A stretch of DNA of 64,000 bases from the NCBI GenBank assembly GCA_016873455.1, contig VGXE01000002.1, forward strand, positions 1-64,000. Reading direction: 5' to 3'. Positions 43,018 through 52,917 of the stretch are shown here, piece after piece; position 1 is the first letter of the stretch, and every line of letters starts with the position of its first letter. Below the pieces are notes generated by a model, which worked only from the letters and a program-made list of their open reading frames with translations, searched no databases and had not been told where the DNA came from. This DNA is from Nitrospira sp. (GTDB lineage: Bacteria > Nitrospirota > Nitrospiria > Nitrospirales > Nitrospiraceae). Position numbers and translations under genes: made by a program.

Positions 43018-43323
43018 CGCGCTTCCGTATGAGTGTCTGCATATGCCTACAGCAGTCTATTGGGTCTAGGTCTCGTCACACGCTGTTCACCCCATAGCGA
43101 TCGACTGTGATCGAAACGATCACCCCGTGTACGGCTGACCAGTTCTCCCAGCCTCGATCATCGCGTCGCCCCGGGCAGGAACATCTCTGTCGCATTTGAC
43201 CACTGCGATCCTCCGGCACCGTGGCAAAATGCCACGGCGCTGTGACAGATTCCTCCTGAATTCGGAGTCTAGCGAGGTACGTCCCGTGCTACAAACAGAC
43301 GAGAGTAGAGGTTTGTCTTGCCG
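43018..43323. promoter_or_regulatory. regulatory gap upstream of the P-type ATPase with two palindromes
   Basis: Two perfect palindromes stand out: GTGATCG-AAA-CGATCAC (43107-43123) and CCGTGGCA-AAA-TGCCACGG (43219-43237). The left half of the second, with TCTGTCGCATTT at 43186-43197, recurs upstream of the RND operon (8201-8246). They look like activator sites for the -24/-12 promoter at 43275-43290. No gene seen. Confidence 0.45.
43275..43290 (+). promoter_or_regulatory. probable sigma-54 promoter of the P-type ATPase gene
   Basis: AGGTACGTCCCGTGCT has GG and GC spaced by 10 bases and closely follows AGGCACGTCGCATGCT of the RND operon in 13 of 16 positions by eye. The ATPase start lies 33 bases downstream. 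Confidence 0.5.
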
Positions 43324-46140
43324 ATGAAAGAAGAGACTGCACCATTGACCGAATCCCCGCCGGTAATTCCATGGCACACACAGTCGGCGGATGGACTCGC
43401 CTCTGCTCTCTCCAGTGATCTCGATCACGGCCTTGGAGCTGACGAAGTAGCTCGGCGGCAAGCGAGTGACGGGTTCAACGAACTGCCCGAATCCCCGCCT
43501 CCTTCCCTTCTGAAATTGTTTCTCTCCCAGTTTACGAGCGTGATCGTGTGGGTGCTGATCGGGGCCGCAGTCCTGTCCGGTGTGTTGGGAGACTGGGTCG
43601 ATGCAGCGGCTATTCTGGCCATCGTGTTTCTCAACGGGGTGCTCGGGTTCGTCCAGGAGTTCCGGGCTGAGCAGTCCTTGGCGGCGCTGCGGAAGATGTC
43701 GGTGGCGACGGCGAGGGTGTGCCGTGACGGTGTGATTCAGTCTATTCCCGCGCGTGAGCTGGTGCGCGGCGACCTGGTGCATCTGGAAGCGGGCGACCGG
43801 ATTCCCGCTGACGCCAGACTAGTATATGCCGTCAATTTCCAGGCCCAAGAAGCGTCGCTGACGGGCGAATCCACGCCGGTGCAGAAAGGCGCCGGTGTGA
43901 TCGAGCGGGCCGAGCTGCCGGTGGCCGACCGAGCCAACATGGCGTTTATGGGGACTATGGCCGTATCGGGCAAGGCCCACGCGCTGGTCGTCTCGACCGG
44001 GCTCCGCACGGAACTGGGCCATATCGCGGCGATGATTCAGAAGGCCTCCGAAGAGGAACGGGCGGAAACGCCGCTCCAGCGCCGGCTCGAACAGTTCGGC
44101 TACACCTTGTTGTGGCTGGCGCTGGCGGTGGTCGCCGTCGTGTTCGTGTTGGGCTCTCTGCGCGGCGAGCCCCTGGTCGCCATGTTCTTGACCTCCGTCA
44201 GTTTGGCCGTCGCGGCCGTACCGGAAGGATTGCCCGCCGTGGTGACGATCACGCTGGCGGTGGGTGTCACTCGCATGGTGACGCGGCATGCGCTGATCCG
44301 CAAACTTCCCGCGGTCGAAACCCTGGGCTCGGCGACGGTGATCTGTACGGACAAGACCGGCACGTTGACGAAGAATGAAATGACCGTGACGCAACTGTTC
44401 GCCGGCGACCGGGTCTTCGAGGTGACGGGAGAAGGATACGAACCGGTCGGGGAAATACGTGAAACGCATTCGAAAGAAGATCGTCAAGCGTCAAGCGTCA
44501 ATCGTGTACGAGATTCCTTTCTCGACTCAGCCCTCAGCCCTCAGTCCTCAGCACTTCCCCCTGCGCTTCGTGAGCTTCTGAGGGCGGGCGTGTTGTGCAA
44601 CGGCGCGACACTGAAACAGGAGAACGGTGCGTGGCAGGTGATCGGAGATCCGACGGAAGGGGCCTTGCTGGTGGCGGCGGCTAAGGCCGAATTGACGAAG
44701 GAGGAACTGGATCGGTCAGCGCCGTTCCAAGGAGAAATTCCCTTCGACGCCGAGCGGAAGATGATGACGGTTATCCGACGAACGGACGGCGGAACCATGG
44801 CGTACAGCAAGGGCGCGCCGGACGTCCTGCTCCGCCGATGCACGCATCGCCTGGATGATGACGGTACGGTGCAGCCGCTCGACGAAAAAGGGCGGGAGGC
44901 GATTCTGAAGGACAACGCAGCCTGCGCTCATGCGTCGCTGCGTGTGCTGGCCGCAGCGCGCCGCCTACTTGAGCAGGGTGAAGGGCAGGAGCCGGATGCG
45001 GTAGAGCAGCGTCTGGTCTTTCTGGGCTTGTTTGCGATGAAGGATCCGTTGCGTCCAGAAGCCGTCGAGGCGATTCGGCTGTGCCATGAGGCCGGCATCA
45101 AGACCGTGATGATCACCGGCGATCATAAGGAGACGGCCGTGGCGATCGCGCGAGAACTGGCGCTCGACAGGGGCGAGGGCACGGCGCTCTCGGGGAGCGA
45201 ACTCAGCGGCCTGACGTCGGAGCAGCTGGTCGAATCGGTCGAACGGGTGCGGGTTTATGCCCGGGTGTCGGCGGAGCACAAACTGCGCATCGTCAACGCC
45301 TGGAAGTCGCGGGGCGCCATCGTGGCCATGACGGGTGACGGCGTCAACGACGCCCCTGCGATCAAGGCGGCGGACATCGGAGTGGCGATGGGATTGGCCG
45401 GCACCGACGTGACGAAAGAAGCCTCCGATATGGTAGTCACCGACGACAATTTTGCGTCGATCGCGGCGGCGGTGGAAGAAGGCCGGGGGGTCTTCGACAA
45501 CATTCGCAAGGCCGTCCATTTCCTCCTGTCGTGCAACGTGAGCGAAGTGTTGGTCATGCTGTTTGCCGCGCTGTTGGGTTTGCCCCTGCCGCTCTTGCCG
45601 ATTCATATTCTCTGGATGAATCTGGTGACCGATGGATTTCCCGCCTTGGCGCTGGCGGTTGATCCCAAAGCGCCCGATCTGATGAAACGGCCGCCCCGCC
45701 GGCCCGACGCGCAGTTGCTGGACCGGAGCCGGCTATGGTCCATCGGCGGGGAAGGGTTGATGCTCGGCCTGATCGCCCTGGGTGCCTTCAGCTATAGTTT
45801 GTACGGGCTGCATCAGGACCTCGATCAGGCGAGAACCGTCGCGTTTACCGTGATGGTGGTCGCGCAGCTGGTGCACGCGTTCAATTGTCGAAGCGAACGG
45901 TGGTCGGTGTTTCAGCTTGGTATGGGGACGAACCACGCTCTCCTGTTGGCCTTCTTCCTGTCGCTCGCCGTGCAGATTGCGGTGTTGATCGTGCCGTTTG
46001 CGCAGCCGATCTTCAAGGTGGTGCCGGTGCCGATGGAAGACTGGGTATTGATAGGGGCTATGGGCACGCTGCCGTTCGTCGTGATGGAAATCGTCAAAAT
46101 GCTGCGCCGGTCAGACGACCGGCAGGCTCGCCCCTCGTGA
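43324..46140 (+). CDS. P-type cation ATPase, SERCA/PMCA-like (type II)
   Basis: About 938 residues. [20 protein letters not shown] (helix 4) and [15 protein letters not shown] with the phosphorylated Asp at about 343 define the family; TGESTPV (A domain), [11 protein letters not shown] (N domain) and [20 protein letters not shown] (hinge) follow. The PEGLPA form is that of Ca2+ pumps. Residues of about 386-410 are encoded by iterated DNA (GTCAAGCGTCAAGC and CTCAGCCCTCAGCC), making an insert in the N domain. The ATG at 43324 is preferred over an upstream TTG at 43318. Confidence 0.9.
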   Translation: MKEETAPLTESPPVIPWHTQSADGLASALSSDLDHGLGADEVARRQASDGFNELPESPPPSLLKLFLSQFTSVIVWVLIGAAVLSGVLGDWVDAAAILAIVFLNGVLGFVQEFRAEQSLAALRKMSVATARVCRDGVIQSIPARELVRGDLVHLEAGDRIPADARLVYAVNFQAQEASLTGESTPVQKGAGVIERAELPVADRANMAFMGTMAVSGKAHALVVSTGLRTELGHIAAMIQKASEEERAETPLQRRLEQFGYTLLWLALAVVAVVFVLGSLRGEPLVAMFLTSVSLAVAAVPEGLPAVVTITLAVGVTRMVTRHALIRKLPAVETLGSATVICTDKTGTLTKNEMTVTQLFAGDRVFEVTGEGYEPVGEIRETHSKEDRQASSVNRVRDSFLDSALSPQSSALPPALRELLRAGVLCNGATLKQENGAWQVIGDPTEGALLVAAAKAELTKEELDRSAPFQGEIPFDAERKMMTVIRRTDGGTMAYSKGAPDVLLRRCTHRLDDDGTVQPLDEKGREAILKDNAACAHASLRVLAAARRLLEQGEGQEPDAVEQRLVFLGLFAMKDPLRPEAVEAIRLCHEAGIKTVMITGDHKETAVAIARELALDRGEGTALSGSELSGLTSEQLVESVERVRVYARVSAEHKLRIVNAWKSRGAIVAMTGDGVNDAPAIKAADIGVAMGLAGTDVTKEASDMVVTDDNFASIAAAVEEGRGVFDNIRKAVHFLLSCNVSEVLVMLFAALLGLPLPLLPIHILWMNLVTDGFPALALAVDPKAPDLMKRPPRRPDAQLLDRSRLWSIGGEGLMLGLIALGAFSYSLYGLHQDLDQARTVAFTVMVVAQLVHAFNCRSERWSVFQLGMGTNHALLLAFFLSLAVQIAVLIVPFAQPIFKVVPVPMEDWVLIGAMGTLPFVVMEIVKMLRRSDDRQARPS

Positions 46141-46213
46141 CCTCGTGGTACTGTTTCAAGTAGGCTTTGGTCCCTCGGGGCTCCGCATGCCCGTTCGCCA
46201 CGCGACTACGAGA

Positions 46214-46240
46214 TTTCGTCACGAACCGTCATGAATAATG
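46214..46240 (-). repeat. partial copy of the palindromic element at 16198
   Basis: Reverse-complemented, these bases read CATTATTCATGACGGTTCGT followed by GACGAAA, matching the left end of the 16198-16328 element with two differences by eye. The other end and the internal palindromes are not found nearby. It lies between two convergent P-type ATPase genes. Confidence 0.65.
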
Positions 46241-46409
46241 CGGGCCAGGGGTTTCCATCGTCGCGTCTTTCGGTGCTGCTGCGGGACTTCGACGGGAAGG
46301 GTCGGGACGGGTCGTGTATCCGACAAATGCGGATCGAACTGGCCCCCTGCCTGGCTCGGAAGAATATCCTGAGCCGGTGCGTGGCGTGTACGGTCATGAG
46401 GGTCGATCG

Positions 46410-49214
46410 TCATACAGTCCAAGCCTTATGGTCACGTGTGACGAGCACGCCCTTCTTCATCCGTTGCGCGATCAGCTTGCGGATTTCTTCCGTCGATAGA
46501 AGCACCAGCCCGCCCAATGCCAGCGGGCCGAAGATCCAGACCGGCAGCGGACTAGTGCCGAAGATGTCGTTTCCGACCGGTGTATAGGTGATGGCCGCCA
46601 GAAGAATCAGCTCGATGGCGATGCCCCAGAGCACCAACGGATTCGTCAACAAGCCGAACCGGAACATGGACAGCCGGTCTGACCGGCAGGCGAACACGTT
46701 GGCCACTTGGGCGAGGACGATTCCGGCGAACGTGACGGTCGTGGCCTCTCTATATAGTGGAGCGGACCAATCCAGAGGCGCTCCCCAGGTCCAGCCGTTC
46801 ATGTGGAGGTACAGGAAGAATCCTCCCATCGCGACAGCCGCTTCGATCGTTCCCAGAAACAGATAGGCTCTCAGCAGTAACGGCAGGCTCAAGAGCCGTT
46901 CGGTTCTCGGCCGAGGTGGCTGATCCATGACGCCGGGATGAGGAGCTTCCGAGCCGAGTGCGATCGCGGGGATCATGTCTGTGCCCAGATCAACCGCCAA
47001 GACTTGAGGAATCGTGAGCGCGAGGGGCATGCCCAAGAAGCCATACCCGAGAAACGGGACAATTTCAGGGACGTTGCTTGCCAAGATATACGTCGAGAAT
47101 TTCCGGATGTTGGCATACACCGTGCGCCCTTCTTCAATCGCGGTAACGATCGTCGAGAAATTGTCGTCGAGCAGGATGATGTCGGCGATTTCTTTCGCCA
47201 CATCTGTTCCGGCGATGCCCATGGCGACGCCGATGTCGGCCTTCTTGAGCGCCGGCGCGTCGTTCACGCCGTCGCCGGTGACGGCCACCACTTCGCCCAT
47301 CTCTTTGAGGATCGACACGACACGCATCTTGTGGCGCGGTGCCATGCGCGCGAACAGCGGGTCCGGCTCCCCGCTTCGTGAGGGCGTCAGCAATTGCCGC
47401 AGGTGGTCGTCGCTCATGCCCTCCAACTGCCAGCCGTCGATGACGGCCATCGATCCGGCCGGTGTCTCTGCTGCCGCCGGGACAAGCCCGATCTTGCGCG
47501 CCACCGCCAGCGCGGTGAGGGGATGGTCGCCGGTAACCATAATGACGCGCACGCCGGCCCGGCGGCAGGTGGCGACGGCGCCAGGGACTTCACGGTGCGG
47601 CGGGTCCATCATGGCGACCAGGCCGAGGAACGTGAGGTCGTTTTCAATCGTCTCCACCTCGATGTGTTCAGGCTGATGGGCCACTTCGCGCATGGCGACG
47701 CCGAGCACGCGGTAGGCCTGTTCGGCGAACAACCGGCTCTGTTCCATGATGGTCGCCAGTTCAACGGGCGTCATGGGGACTGTGTTGCCGCCGAGCCGGA
47801 GGCCGGTGCACAACGGGAGAACTGACTCGGGCGCACCCTTGATGAAGGCGATCAAGCGGCCTTCCGACCAATGTAATGTGCTCATCCGCTTTCGATCGGC
47901 ATCGAAGGCCAGCTCGCCCATCCGGCGCAATGGCCGCCGATGGGCCAGTCCGTGTCCGACTGCGAATTCCAGGAGCGCGACCTCCGTCGGATCTCCCGTC
48001 ACGATGAGCCGCCCATCTGAACTCCGAACACGCTTGGCATTGTGGCAGTGGAACAGGGCGTCAAAGAAGGGTCGCCATGGCTCGGTCTCGGCCGTGCCGA
48101 CCGGTCGGCCGTCAGCCCAAAAACGGCCTTCCCGCAATTCGATCTCGATCCCGCCGGTATAGAACCGATCCACCTTCATCCGGTTTTCCGTCAGCGTCCC
48201 GGTCTTGTCCGTGCAGATCACCGTCGTGCAGCCGAGCGTTTCGACGGAGGCCAGGTGTTTCACCAAGGCCTTGCGCTTGGCCATGCGCTGGCTGCTCATG
48301 GCGAGCGCAAGTGTGACGGTCGGCAGGAGGCCTTCCGGCACGTTTGCGACAATGATCCCGATGCCGAAGATCGCGCTGATCCAGAAGCCGAGTCCGGCCC
48401 AGAGTCCGACGGCGAAGAACAGGGCTCCCATCGCCAGCGAAATGGCGGCGACGATCCTGGTTACCTTGGTAATTTCTTGTTGGAGGGGGCTGAATCCGGG
48501 TTCCACCGTGGTGGCCAGGTTGGCGATCTTGCCGAACTCGGTGCGCATCCCGATGGCGAAGACGACGGCACGTCCATGCCCGGACAAGATCGTCGTCCCA
48601 GCAAACACGAGGTTCGAAAGGTCGAGCCAATGTCCGTCTTCCACCGGCTCGGCAATCCGTCGTTTGGGTTTCGACTCGCCGGTGAGGGCTGCATTGTCCA
48701 CCCGCATGCCGATGGCCTCGATCAGCCGTGCGTCGGCCGGCACCCGCTCACCTTCCTCCAGGATCAACACGTCGCCGGGTACGATGTCGCTCCGCGCGAT
48801 CTGGACAGAGAGTCCTCCCCGGCTTACCCATGCCGTGTCAGGCAGCAGCCGGTGGAGCGCGTGCACTGCCTGTTCAGCCTTGTATTCCTGCAGGAAGGCA
48901 AAGACCGCGTTGATGACGATCACGCCGAGGATGGCCCAGCCCAAGGTTGCCATGCCTTCGCCCGGCTTCATGAAATCCGCGGCGAACGAGAGTCCGGCGG
49001 CGATCCAGAGCAAGATGGCAAGAAAGTGGGTGAACTGTCGGCTGAGTCCCCGCAGGACGGAATACTGCACCGGTTCTGCCAGCACGTTCGGCCCGAATTC
49101 CTTGCCGCGCTTGAGGGCTTCGTCGGGGGTGAGGCCGCCACCGCCCGTTTCCACCCGTTTCAAGACCTCATCCGCCGACAGCCTGTTGATGTCGTGATAG
49201 CGAAAATCAGCCAC
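46410..49214 (-). CDS. P-type ATPase of the Na,K-ATPase-like (IIC) type
   Basis: About 934 residues. Helix 4 reads IVANVPEGLLPTVTLALAMS, helix 5 YILASNVPEIVPFL and helix 6 VDLGTDMIPAIALGSE; these match animal Na,K/H,K-ATPase alpha chains (VANVPEGLL, SNIPEITPFL, DLGTDMVPAIS) much better than Ca2+ pumps. The catalytic Asp is in [13 protein letters not shown] at about residue 336. Family knowledge suggests Na+ export, possibly in exchange for K+ or H+. The GTG at 49214 is preferred (overlapping the USP stop by eight bases, with GAGG upstream); an ATG at 49250 would add 12 residues. Confidence 0.88.
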   Translation of the reverse strand: MADFRYHDINRLSADEVLKRVETGGGGLTPDEALKRGKEFGPNVLAEPVQYSVLRGLSRQFTHFLAILLWIAAGLSFAADFMKPGEGMATLGWAILGVIVINAVFAFLQEYKAEQAVHALHRLLPDTAWVSRGGLSVQIARSDIVPGDVLILEEGERVPADARLIEAIGMRVDNAALTGESKPKRRIAEPVEDGHWLDLSNLVFAGTTILSGHGRAVVFAIGMRTEFGKIANLATTVEPGFSPLQQEITKVTRIVAAISLAMGALFFAVGLWAGLGFWISAIFGIGIIVANVPEGLLPTVTLALAMSSQRMAKRKALVKHLASVETLGCTTVICTDKTGTLTENRMKVDRFYTGGIEIELREGRFWADGRPVGTAETEPWRPFFDALFHCHNAKRVRSSDGRLIVTGDPTEVALLEFAVGHGLAHRRPLRRMGELAFDADRKRMSTLHWSEGRLIAFIKGAPESVLPLCTGLRLGGNTVPMTPVELATIMEQSRLFAEQAYRVLGVAMREVAHQPEHIEVETIENDLTFLGLVAMMDPPHREVPGAVATCRRAGVRVIMVTGDHPLTALAVARKIGLVPAAAETPAGSMAVIDGWQLEGMSDDHLRQLLTPSRSGEPDPLFARMAPRHKMRVVSILKEMGEVVAVTGDGVNDAPALKKADIGVAMGIAGTDVAKEIADIILLDDNFSTIVTAIEEGRTVYANIRKFSTYILASNVPEIVPFLGYGFLGMPLALTIPQVLAVDLGTDMIPAIALGSEAPHPGVMDQPPRPRTERLLSLPLLLRAYLFLGTIEAAVAMGGFFLYLHMNGWTWGAPLDWSAPLYREATTVTFAGIVLAQVANVFACRSDRLSMFRFGLLTNPLVLWGIAIELILLAAITYTPVGNDIFGTSPLPVWIFGPLALGGLVLLSTEEIRKLIAQRMKKGVLVTRDHKAWTV

Positions 49215-50112
49215 GCGCGCCTCGCACGACGAGAATGGAGCAAGGGGCATGTCTCAGAAGACTGTCGGAGACGCTTCCGAGTTCGAGCCGTTCCCGGTTT
49301 GACAAACCGCGCGCCCCCACGACCAGCAGATCGGTAAGGCCGGCGTCCGCTCGCTTGATGATATGGTCTACGACGTGGTTCTGCTGCACCTCGGAGACAA
49401 CGGCATAGCCCTCTTTGAGAAAGTCTTGTCGTATACCGGCGACCAACCGCTCGGCTTGTTCGATCTGGGGGCGCACGAGCGTGTCCCGCTGGGATGCAGA
49501 CAGATGTTCGGCGGCAAGATCGGTGAAGGGGGACGCCACGGAGGAGAAGACCGTCACCTCGGCTGTCTCAGGCAGCAGGCCGGCTCTCAGAAACTTCGCC
49601 GCTTTGCGCGAATGTTTCGAGTCGTCGACCGCCAGCAACACTCGGCGCAGCTGATGCATAGGGTGTTTCACAATGAGCACCGGACAGGGCGCAAGGGAGG
49701 CGATCTTCCGTGCCACGCTCCCGAGGAGGAACCCCTTGATGTCGCTCATGCCTCTGGTGCCCAGTACGATCAGGTCTGATCCATCTTGAGTGGCGCGCTG
49801 CACGATCGTGGAGGCGGGAGATCCGTGGAGCAATAGCGTTCGCACGTCCGTGCGAGGCCGTTTTGCCGATTGGCTGAGCGCTGTCTCCAGATAACCGCTT
49901 GCGCGGCGTAGAACAGTGTCTCCGGATTTGTCCATTGCCGCTTTCACGCCCCGATAGGTTGCCACATGGGGAGCCCCGGCCGGTTTCAGGTGCCGGGTGT
50001 CGAGGACATGCAGCAAGGTGACGGAAGAAAGGGCGCTTCGACCCAAGGCGCCGATCGCCTCGATGGCCCATTGAGAGAATTCCGATCCGTCCACTGCGCA
50101 GATGACTTTCAT
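49207..50112 (-). CDS. universal stress protein, tandem UspA domains
   Basis: 301 residues: MKVICAVDGSEFSQWAIEAI, ATP-loop GTRGMSDIKGFLLGSVARKI, and a second domain ending GARGLSNRERLELGSVSDSL. Its end overlaps the start of the IIC ATPase gene, so the two are translationally coupled, linking ion pumping to the stress response. A -24/-12 promoter lies at 50172-50187. Confidence 0.93.
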   Translation of the reverse strand: MKVICAVDGSEFSQWAIEAIGALGRSALSSVTLLHVLDTRHLKPAGAPHVATYRGVKAAMDKSGDTVLRRASGYLETALSQSAKRPRTDVRTLLLHGSPASTIVQRATQDGSDLIVLGTRGMSDIKGFLLGSVARKIASLAPCPVLIVKHPMHQLRRVLLAVDDSKHSRKAAKFLRAGLLPETAEVTVFSSVASPFTDLAAEHLSASQRDTLVRPQIEQAERLVAGIRQDFLKEGYAVVSEVQQNHVVDHIIKRADAGLTDLLVVGARGLSNRERLELGSVSDSLLRHAPCSILVVRGARG

Positions 50113-50171
50113 GGCCGGCTCCTTCCGCTTGCTGTTGGGCTGTACACTCGCCTGATTTCAGGTATCCAATC

Positions 50172-50187
50172 TGCATTGGATATGCCA
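50172..50187 (-). promoter_or_regulatory. probable sigma-54 promoter of the USP/IIC ATPase operon
   Basis: On the minus strand TGGCATATCCAATGCA: GG and GC with 10 bases between them, and the TGGCA of the -24 box intact. It lies about 60 bases upstream of the USP ATG. Confidence 0.6.
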
Positions 50188-50346
50188 TGGAGGGACGGCC
50201 ATGAAGAAGAGATTCGGCCTGTTCTCGGAGGTTGTGACGCAGTCGGCCCATGAAAGCAGGGAACATACTGCGGCGTTTTGCGGCAAGGGGGAAAGTCAGA
50301 CTGTGGTGATTCGCGTCAGTACGGAAGCATGACAGAGGAGGGATCG

Positions 50347-50805
50347 ATGCCGACGCAAACCAAGAAGAAACGGGTACGGGTCGTCAAGAAACGAGAGTTT
50401 TCCTCAATGACCGTCAAGGAGGTGATGGAGCCGCAGGTACAGTCCGTTCACCTTCGCACGAAGGGGGACGTGATCGCGTCGCTGATGATCGAAGGATTCG
50501 GGGCGGTCCCGGTCGTCGACAAACAGCAGACGCTGGCGGGGATCGTCAGTGAGCATGACCTGCTGGCGGCCATCGACGATGGGCATCGTCTTGGCGAGGT
50601 GACCGCGGGCGAGATCATGACGGGCAACCCCTATTCCATTCGCCCGGACACGAACTTGGGGACGCTGGTGCATGTCTTGCGCGCGAGCGACCTCGTGCGC
50701 GTGCCGGTGGTCGATGCCCAAGACCGGCTGGTGGGCATCATCGCCCGTCGGGACGTGTTGCGCACGTATCTGTCCGCCGGCTCATCGAATGGAAAGAGAA
50801 AGTGA
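50347..50805 (+). CDS. CBS-domain pair protein
   Basis: 152 residues. A basic N-terminus (QTKKKRVRVVKKREF) leads into two CBS motifs: VKEVMEPQVQSVHLRTKGDV and later AGEIMTGNPYSIRPDTNLGT, with DRLVGIIARRDVLRTYL closing the pair. CBS pairs sense adenine nucleotides or act as regulatory modules. The ATG at 50347 follows GAGGAGGGATCG; the longer frame is not used. The next gene is a related CBS protein nine bases downstream. Confidence 0.9.
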   Translation: MPTQTKKKRVRVVKKREFSSMTVKEVMEPQVQSVHLRTKGDVIASLMIEGFGAVPVVDKQQTLAGIVSEHDLLAAIDDGHRLGEVTAGEIMTGNPYSIRPDTNLGTLVHVLRASDLVRVPVVDAQDRLVGIIARRDVLRTYLSAGSSNGKRK

Positions 50806-50814
50806 GGAACGGCC

Positions 50815-51249
50815 ATGCGACAATCCGACTTCTATCTCAAAGCCTGTGACCCAAAGACCTTGACTGTCGGGCAGTTGATGCAGGATGCGGTCACGCAGTG
50901 CACCGCCCGGACCGACGCCGCGACGATCGCCCACCTGATGACGCATCGGAATTATGGGAGCTTGCCAGTCGTGGATGAAGAGGGAGCACTGATCGGGATC
51001 GTCACAGAGTATGATCTTTTGCAGGCCATGATCGACGGACGCGATCTTCGGAAGATTCTGGTCACCGAGATCATGGCGGCGTATCCCTTGACGGTGACGG
51101 AAGACCAGACGCTCGCCCAAGTGGCTGACCTGTTTCAGGACCGTTATGTCACCCGTGTCCCGGTGGTGCGGAACAAAAAGCTCGTGGGGATCCTGGCTCG
51201 CCGAGATTTGTTGTTTGGGTATATGAAGGCGTCCCAGTACTGGTCGTAA
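50815..51249 (+). CDS. CBS-domain pair protein
   Basis: 144 residues with two CBS motifs (VGQLMQDAVTQCTARTDAAT and VTEIMAAYPLTVTEDQTLAQ) and VGILARRDLLFGYM at the end. Together with the preceding gene it forms a two-gene unit. GTGAGGAACGG provides the ribosome site. Repetitive intergenic DNA follows. Confidence 0.9.
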   Translation: MRQSDFYLKACDPKTLTVGQLMQDAVTQCTARTDAATIAHLMTHRNYGSLPVVDEEGALIGIVTEYDLLQAMIDGRDLRKILVTEIMAAYPLTVTEDQTLAQVADLFQDRYVTRVPVVRNKKLVGILARRDLLFGYMKASQYWS

Positions 51250-51282
51250 GTCGCCTATCGTGTAACATATCTCGTTGGGGAG

Positions 51283-51375
51283 AGAGCTTATAGCTGATGG
51301 CATATAGCACGTGATCGGATCAGATCATGGGAACGCTCCGGTCCAGTGCCATAGGCAATACGCTATACACTCTGT
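51283..51375. repeat. iterated AGC-TATGGC intergenic repeat
   Basis: GAGCTTATAGCTGATGGCAT with ATAGCACG on the left and GTGCCATAGGCAATACGCTA on the right form an imperfect inverted repeat of the same type as the ends of repeats A and B, but with a different core. No gene. Confidence 0.55.
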
Positions 51376-51389
51376 TCTGCAAACGAGCG

Positions 51390-52184
51390 ATGAGAGGCGA
51401 ACTATACCCAAGTGCCCCCCTTCTCTTGCTGATTACACTCATTCCCCTGGTGTCCTCTGCCGAACCTGCCGGCAAGCAGCACGGACCTTGTGGTATCGGT
51501 TATCCCAGCGATACAGCCATTGAATGGGACTGCCGGAGGCTGCGGCCAAACGAGTCACTGGAAAGACTGTTCGGGGATCGTTGGATCGATGTCGCGCGGT
51601 TCAATCGTATCGACCGGCGCCATCTCCATGCGGGGGTGTCGATCAAGGTTCCAAGGCGGATTGAGGACTTGGCGATATGGCAACCGATGCCCCTGTTCTA
51701 TGCGCCAGCCGAATCGGACGAGCAATTCATTCTGATCGACCTGTCCGAGCAATTTCTCGGCGCGTACGAATACGGCGCGCTCCGGTTTGCCCTGCCGCTG
51801 GCATCAGGGGGTGGCCAAGACGCCACACCGGTCGGTGCGTTCCGTCTCTCCCTCGCCCATCGCCGCCATCTGTCCAGTCTTTTTACGATCGAAGGCACTG
51901 ATCGTCCGTATCCGATGAACTATGCGCTGCGGTTTCATATCGATCGGGAAGGAGTGTCATACTGGATCCACGGGCGAGACCTGCCGGGCTTTCCCGCGTC
52001 TCATGGCTGCATCGGACTCTACGATGAATCGATGCAGAAGGAACAGTACGGCATTCCGAAAGATCCGGAGCTGAATGATGCGAAGCGCTTGTTCGAATGG
52101 GTCTTAGGCGGCGAGGGAGAGGACGGGCGGCTGATCCAATTGCCTCGAGGCCCAAGAGTCCATATCTTCGGTCGGGCGCCATGA
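51390..52184 (+). CDS. L,D-transpeptidase (YkuD family) with a LysM-like segment
   Basis: 264 residues. A signal peptide (LLLLITLIPLVSSAEP) leads to a LysM-like stretch (ESLERLFGDRWIDVARFNRI to VSIKVPR) and then a YkuD domain with IHGRDLPGFPASHGCIGLYD, where the Cys of SHGCI is catalytic. It would cross-link or edit peptidoglycan. The start at 51390 is chosen because codons further upstream lie in the intergenic repeat. Confidence 0.88.
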   Translation: MRGELYPSAPLLLLITLIPLVSSAEPAGKQHGPCGIGYPSDTAIEWDCRRLRPNESLERLFGDRWIDVARFNRIDRRHLHAGVSIKVPRRIEDLAIWQPMPLFYAPAESDEQFILIDLSEQFLGAYEYGALRFALPLASGGGQDATPVGAFRLSLAHRRHLSSLFTIEGTDRPYPMNYALRFHIDREGVSYWIHGRDLPGFPASHGCIGLYDESMQKEQYGIPKDPELNDAKRLFEWVLGGEGEDGRLIQLPRGPRVHIFGRAP

Positions 52185-52438
52185 CAGCAGCTGCCAGAAA
52201 ATGGCTGTGGTGCCGAAGCGATGTCGCAGCGAGATCCACGAGACCTTCATCCACATACCTGTATCTGCTGATTCGGGGATCCTTGTTCTTGTTCAACGAG
52301 AACGCTATTGAAATCGGGCCCACAGTGTCGATCTTTTGGGCTCGACGATGCCGCTTGCGCCTGGGAGGGGACTCGGCTATATACGTGCGGGTCAACCGAG
52401 TTGTGTTACTCATCGCGTTGTGAAGAGGTGTGGTGCAT

Positions 52439-52867
52439 ATGAATAGGACGTTGATTGGAACGGGGCTTTTTAGTTTGGCTTGCCTGTTGGGAACGGCTGG
52501 CTGCGCGTTGCAAGGGGCTGTGGTACAGCCGACGTCAGGAGACTCTTCGGTGTCGGCTACCGCTGACGAGACTCAGGAGACGACCCTCAAGGTGTTCTCA
52601 GATTCTTTGGAAGGGTGTCTGGCGCGGATCCAAGGGAGCGACAGTGAAGGGGCGAAGTGGGTGGCCGAACAGAGCTGTCATGACAATGAAGGACTTCGCC
52701 TAGCCGTGGTCGGGGCCGCCATCAGAAAGAGCGGCGACCGTGCATCGGCCGGGACGCAAGGGGATTCGCTTGACGTCTGCATGGCGCGCATTCCCAAGGA
52801 CGCAACGGAAGGCCAGCGACTGCTGGCGGAAGAAAGCTGCCAGCGCGATCAGTCAGCGCATCGCTGA
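52439..52867 (+). CDS. lipoprotein with two internal Cys repeats
   Basis: 142 residues. Lipobox LLGTAGC near residue 22, then two copies of a motif: GCLARIQGSDSEGAKWVAEQ-SC and VCMARIPKDATEGQRLLAEE-SC, i.e. C-(L/M)-ARI-x5-EG-x4-AE-x-SC. Each copy could form one disulfide loop. AGAGGTG precedes the ATG. No named family is recognised. The gap 52185-52438 upstream holds only weak frames. Confidence 0.6.
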   Translation: MNRTLIGTGLFSLACLLGTAGCALQGAVVQPTSGDSSVSATADETQETTLKVFSDSLEGCLARIQGSDSEGAKWVAEQSCHDNEGLRLAVVGAAIRKSGDRASAGTQGDSLDVCMARIPKDATEGQRLLAEESCQRDQSAHR

Positions 52868-52917
52868 GAACGCAGTTTCGGGATCGAATCCATCCGGTTT
52901 CGCAGGCGTGGTGTGGT

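Noticed and set aside
43120-43782. A 220-codon minus-strand frame over the start of the P-type ATPase
   Set aside because: No ribosome site or domain, and it covers a regulatory gap plus the antisense of conserved ATPase codons.
52097-52423. A frame overlapping the L,D-transpeptidase end, with an ATGA-type start near 52182
   Set aside because: Composition is unlike neighbouring proteins and no domain is visible; probably chance, although the stop/start overlap is noted.
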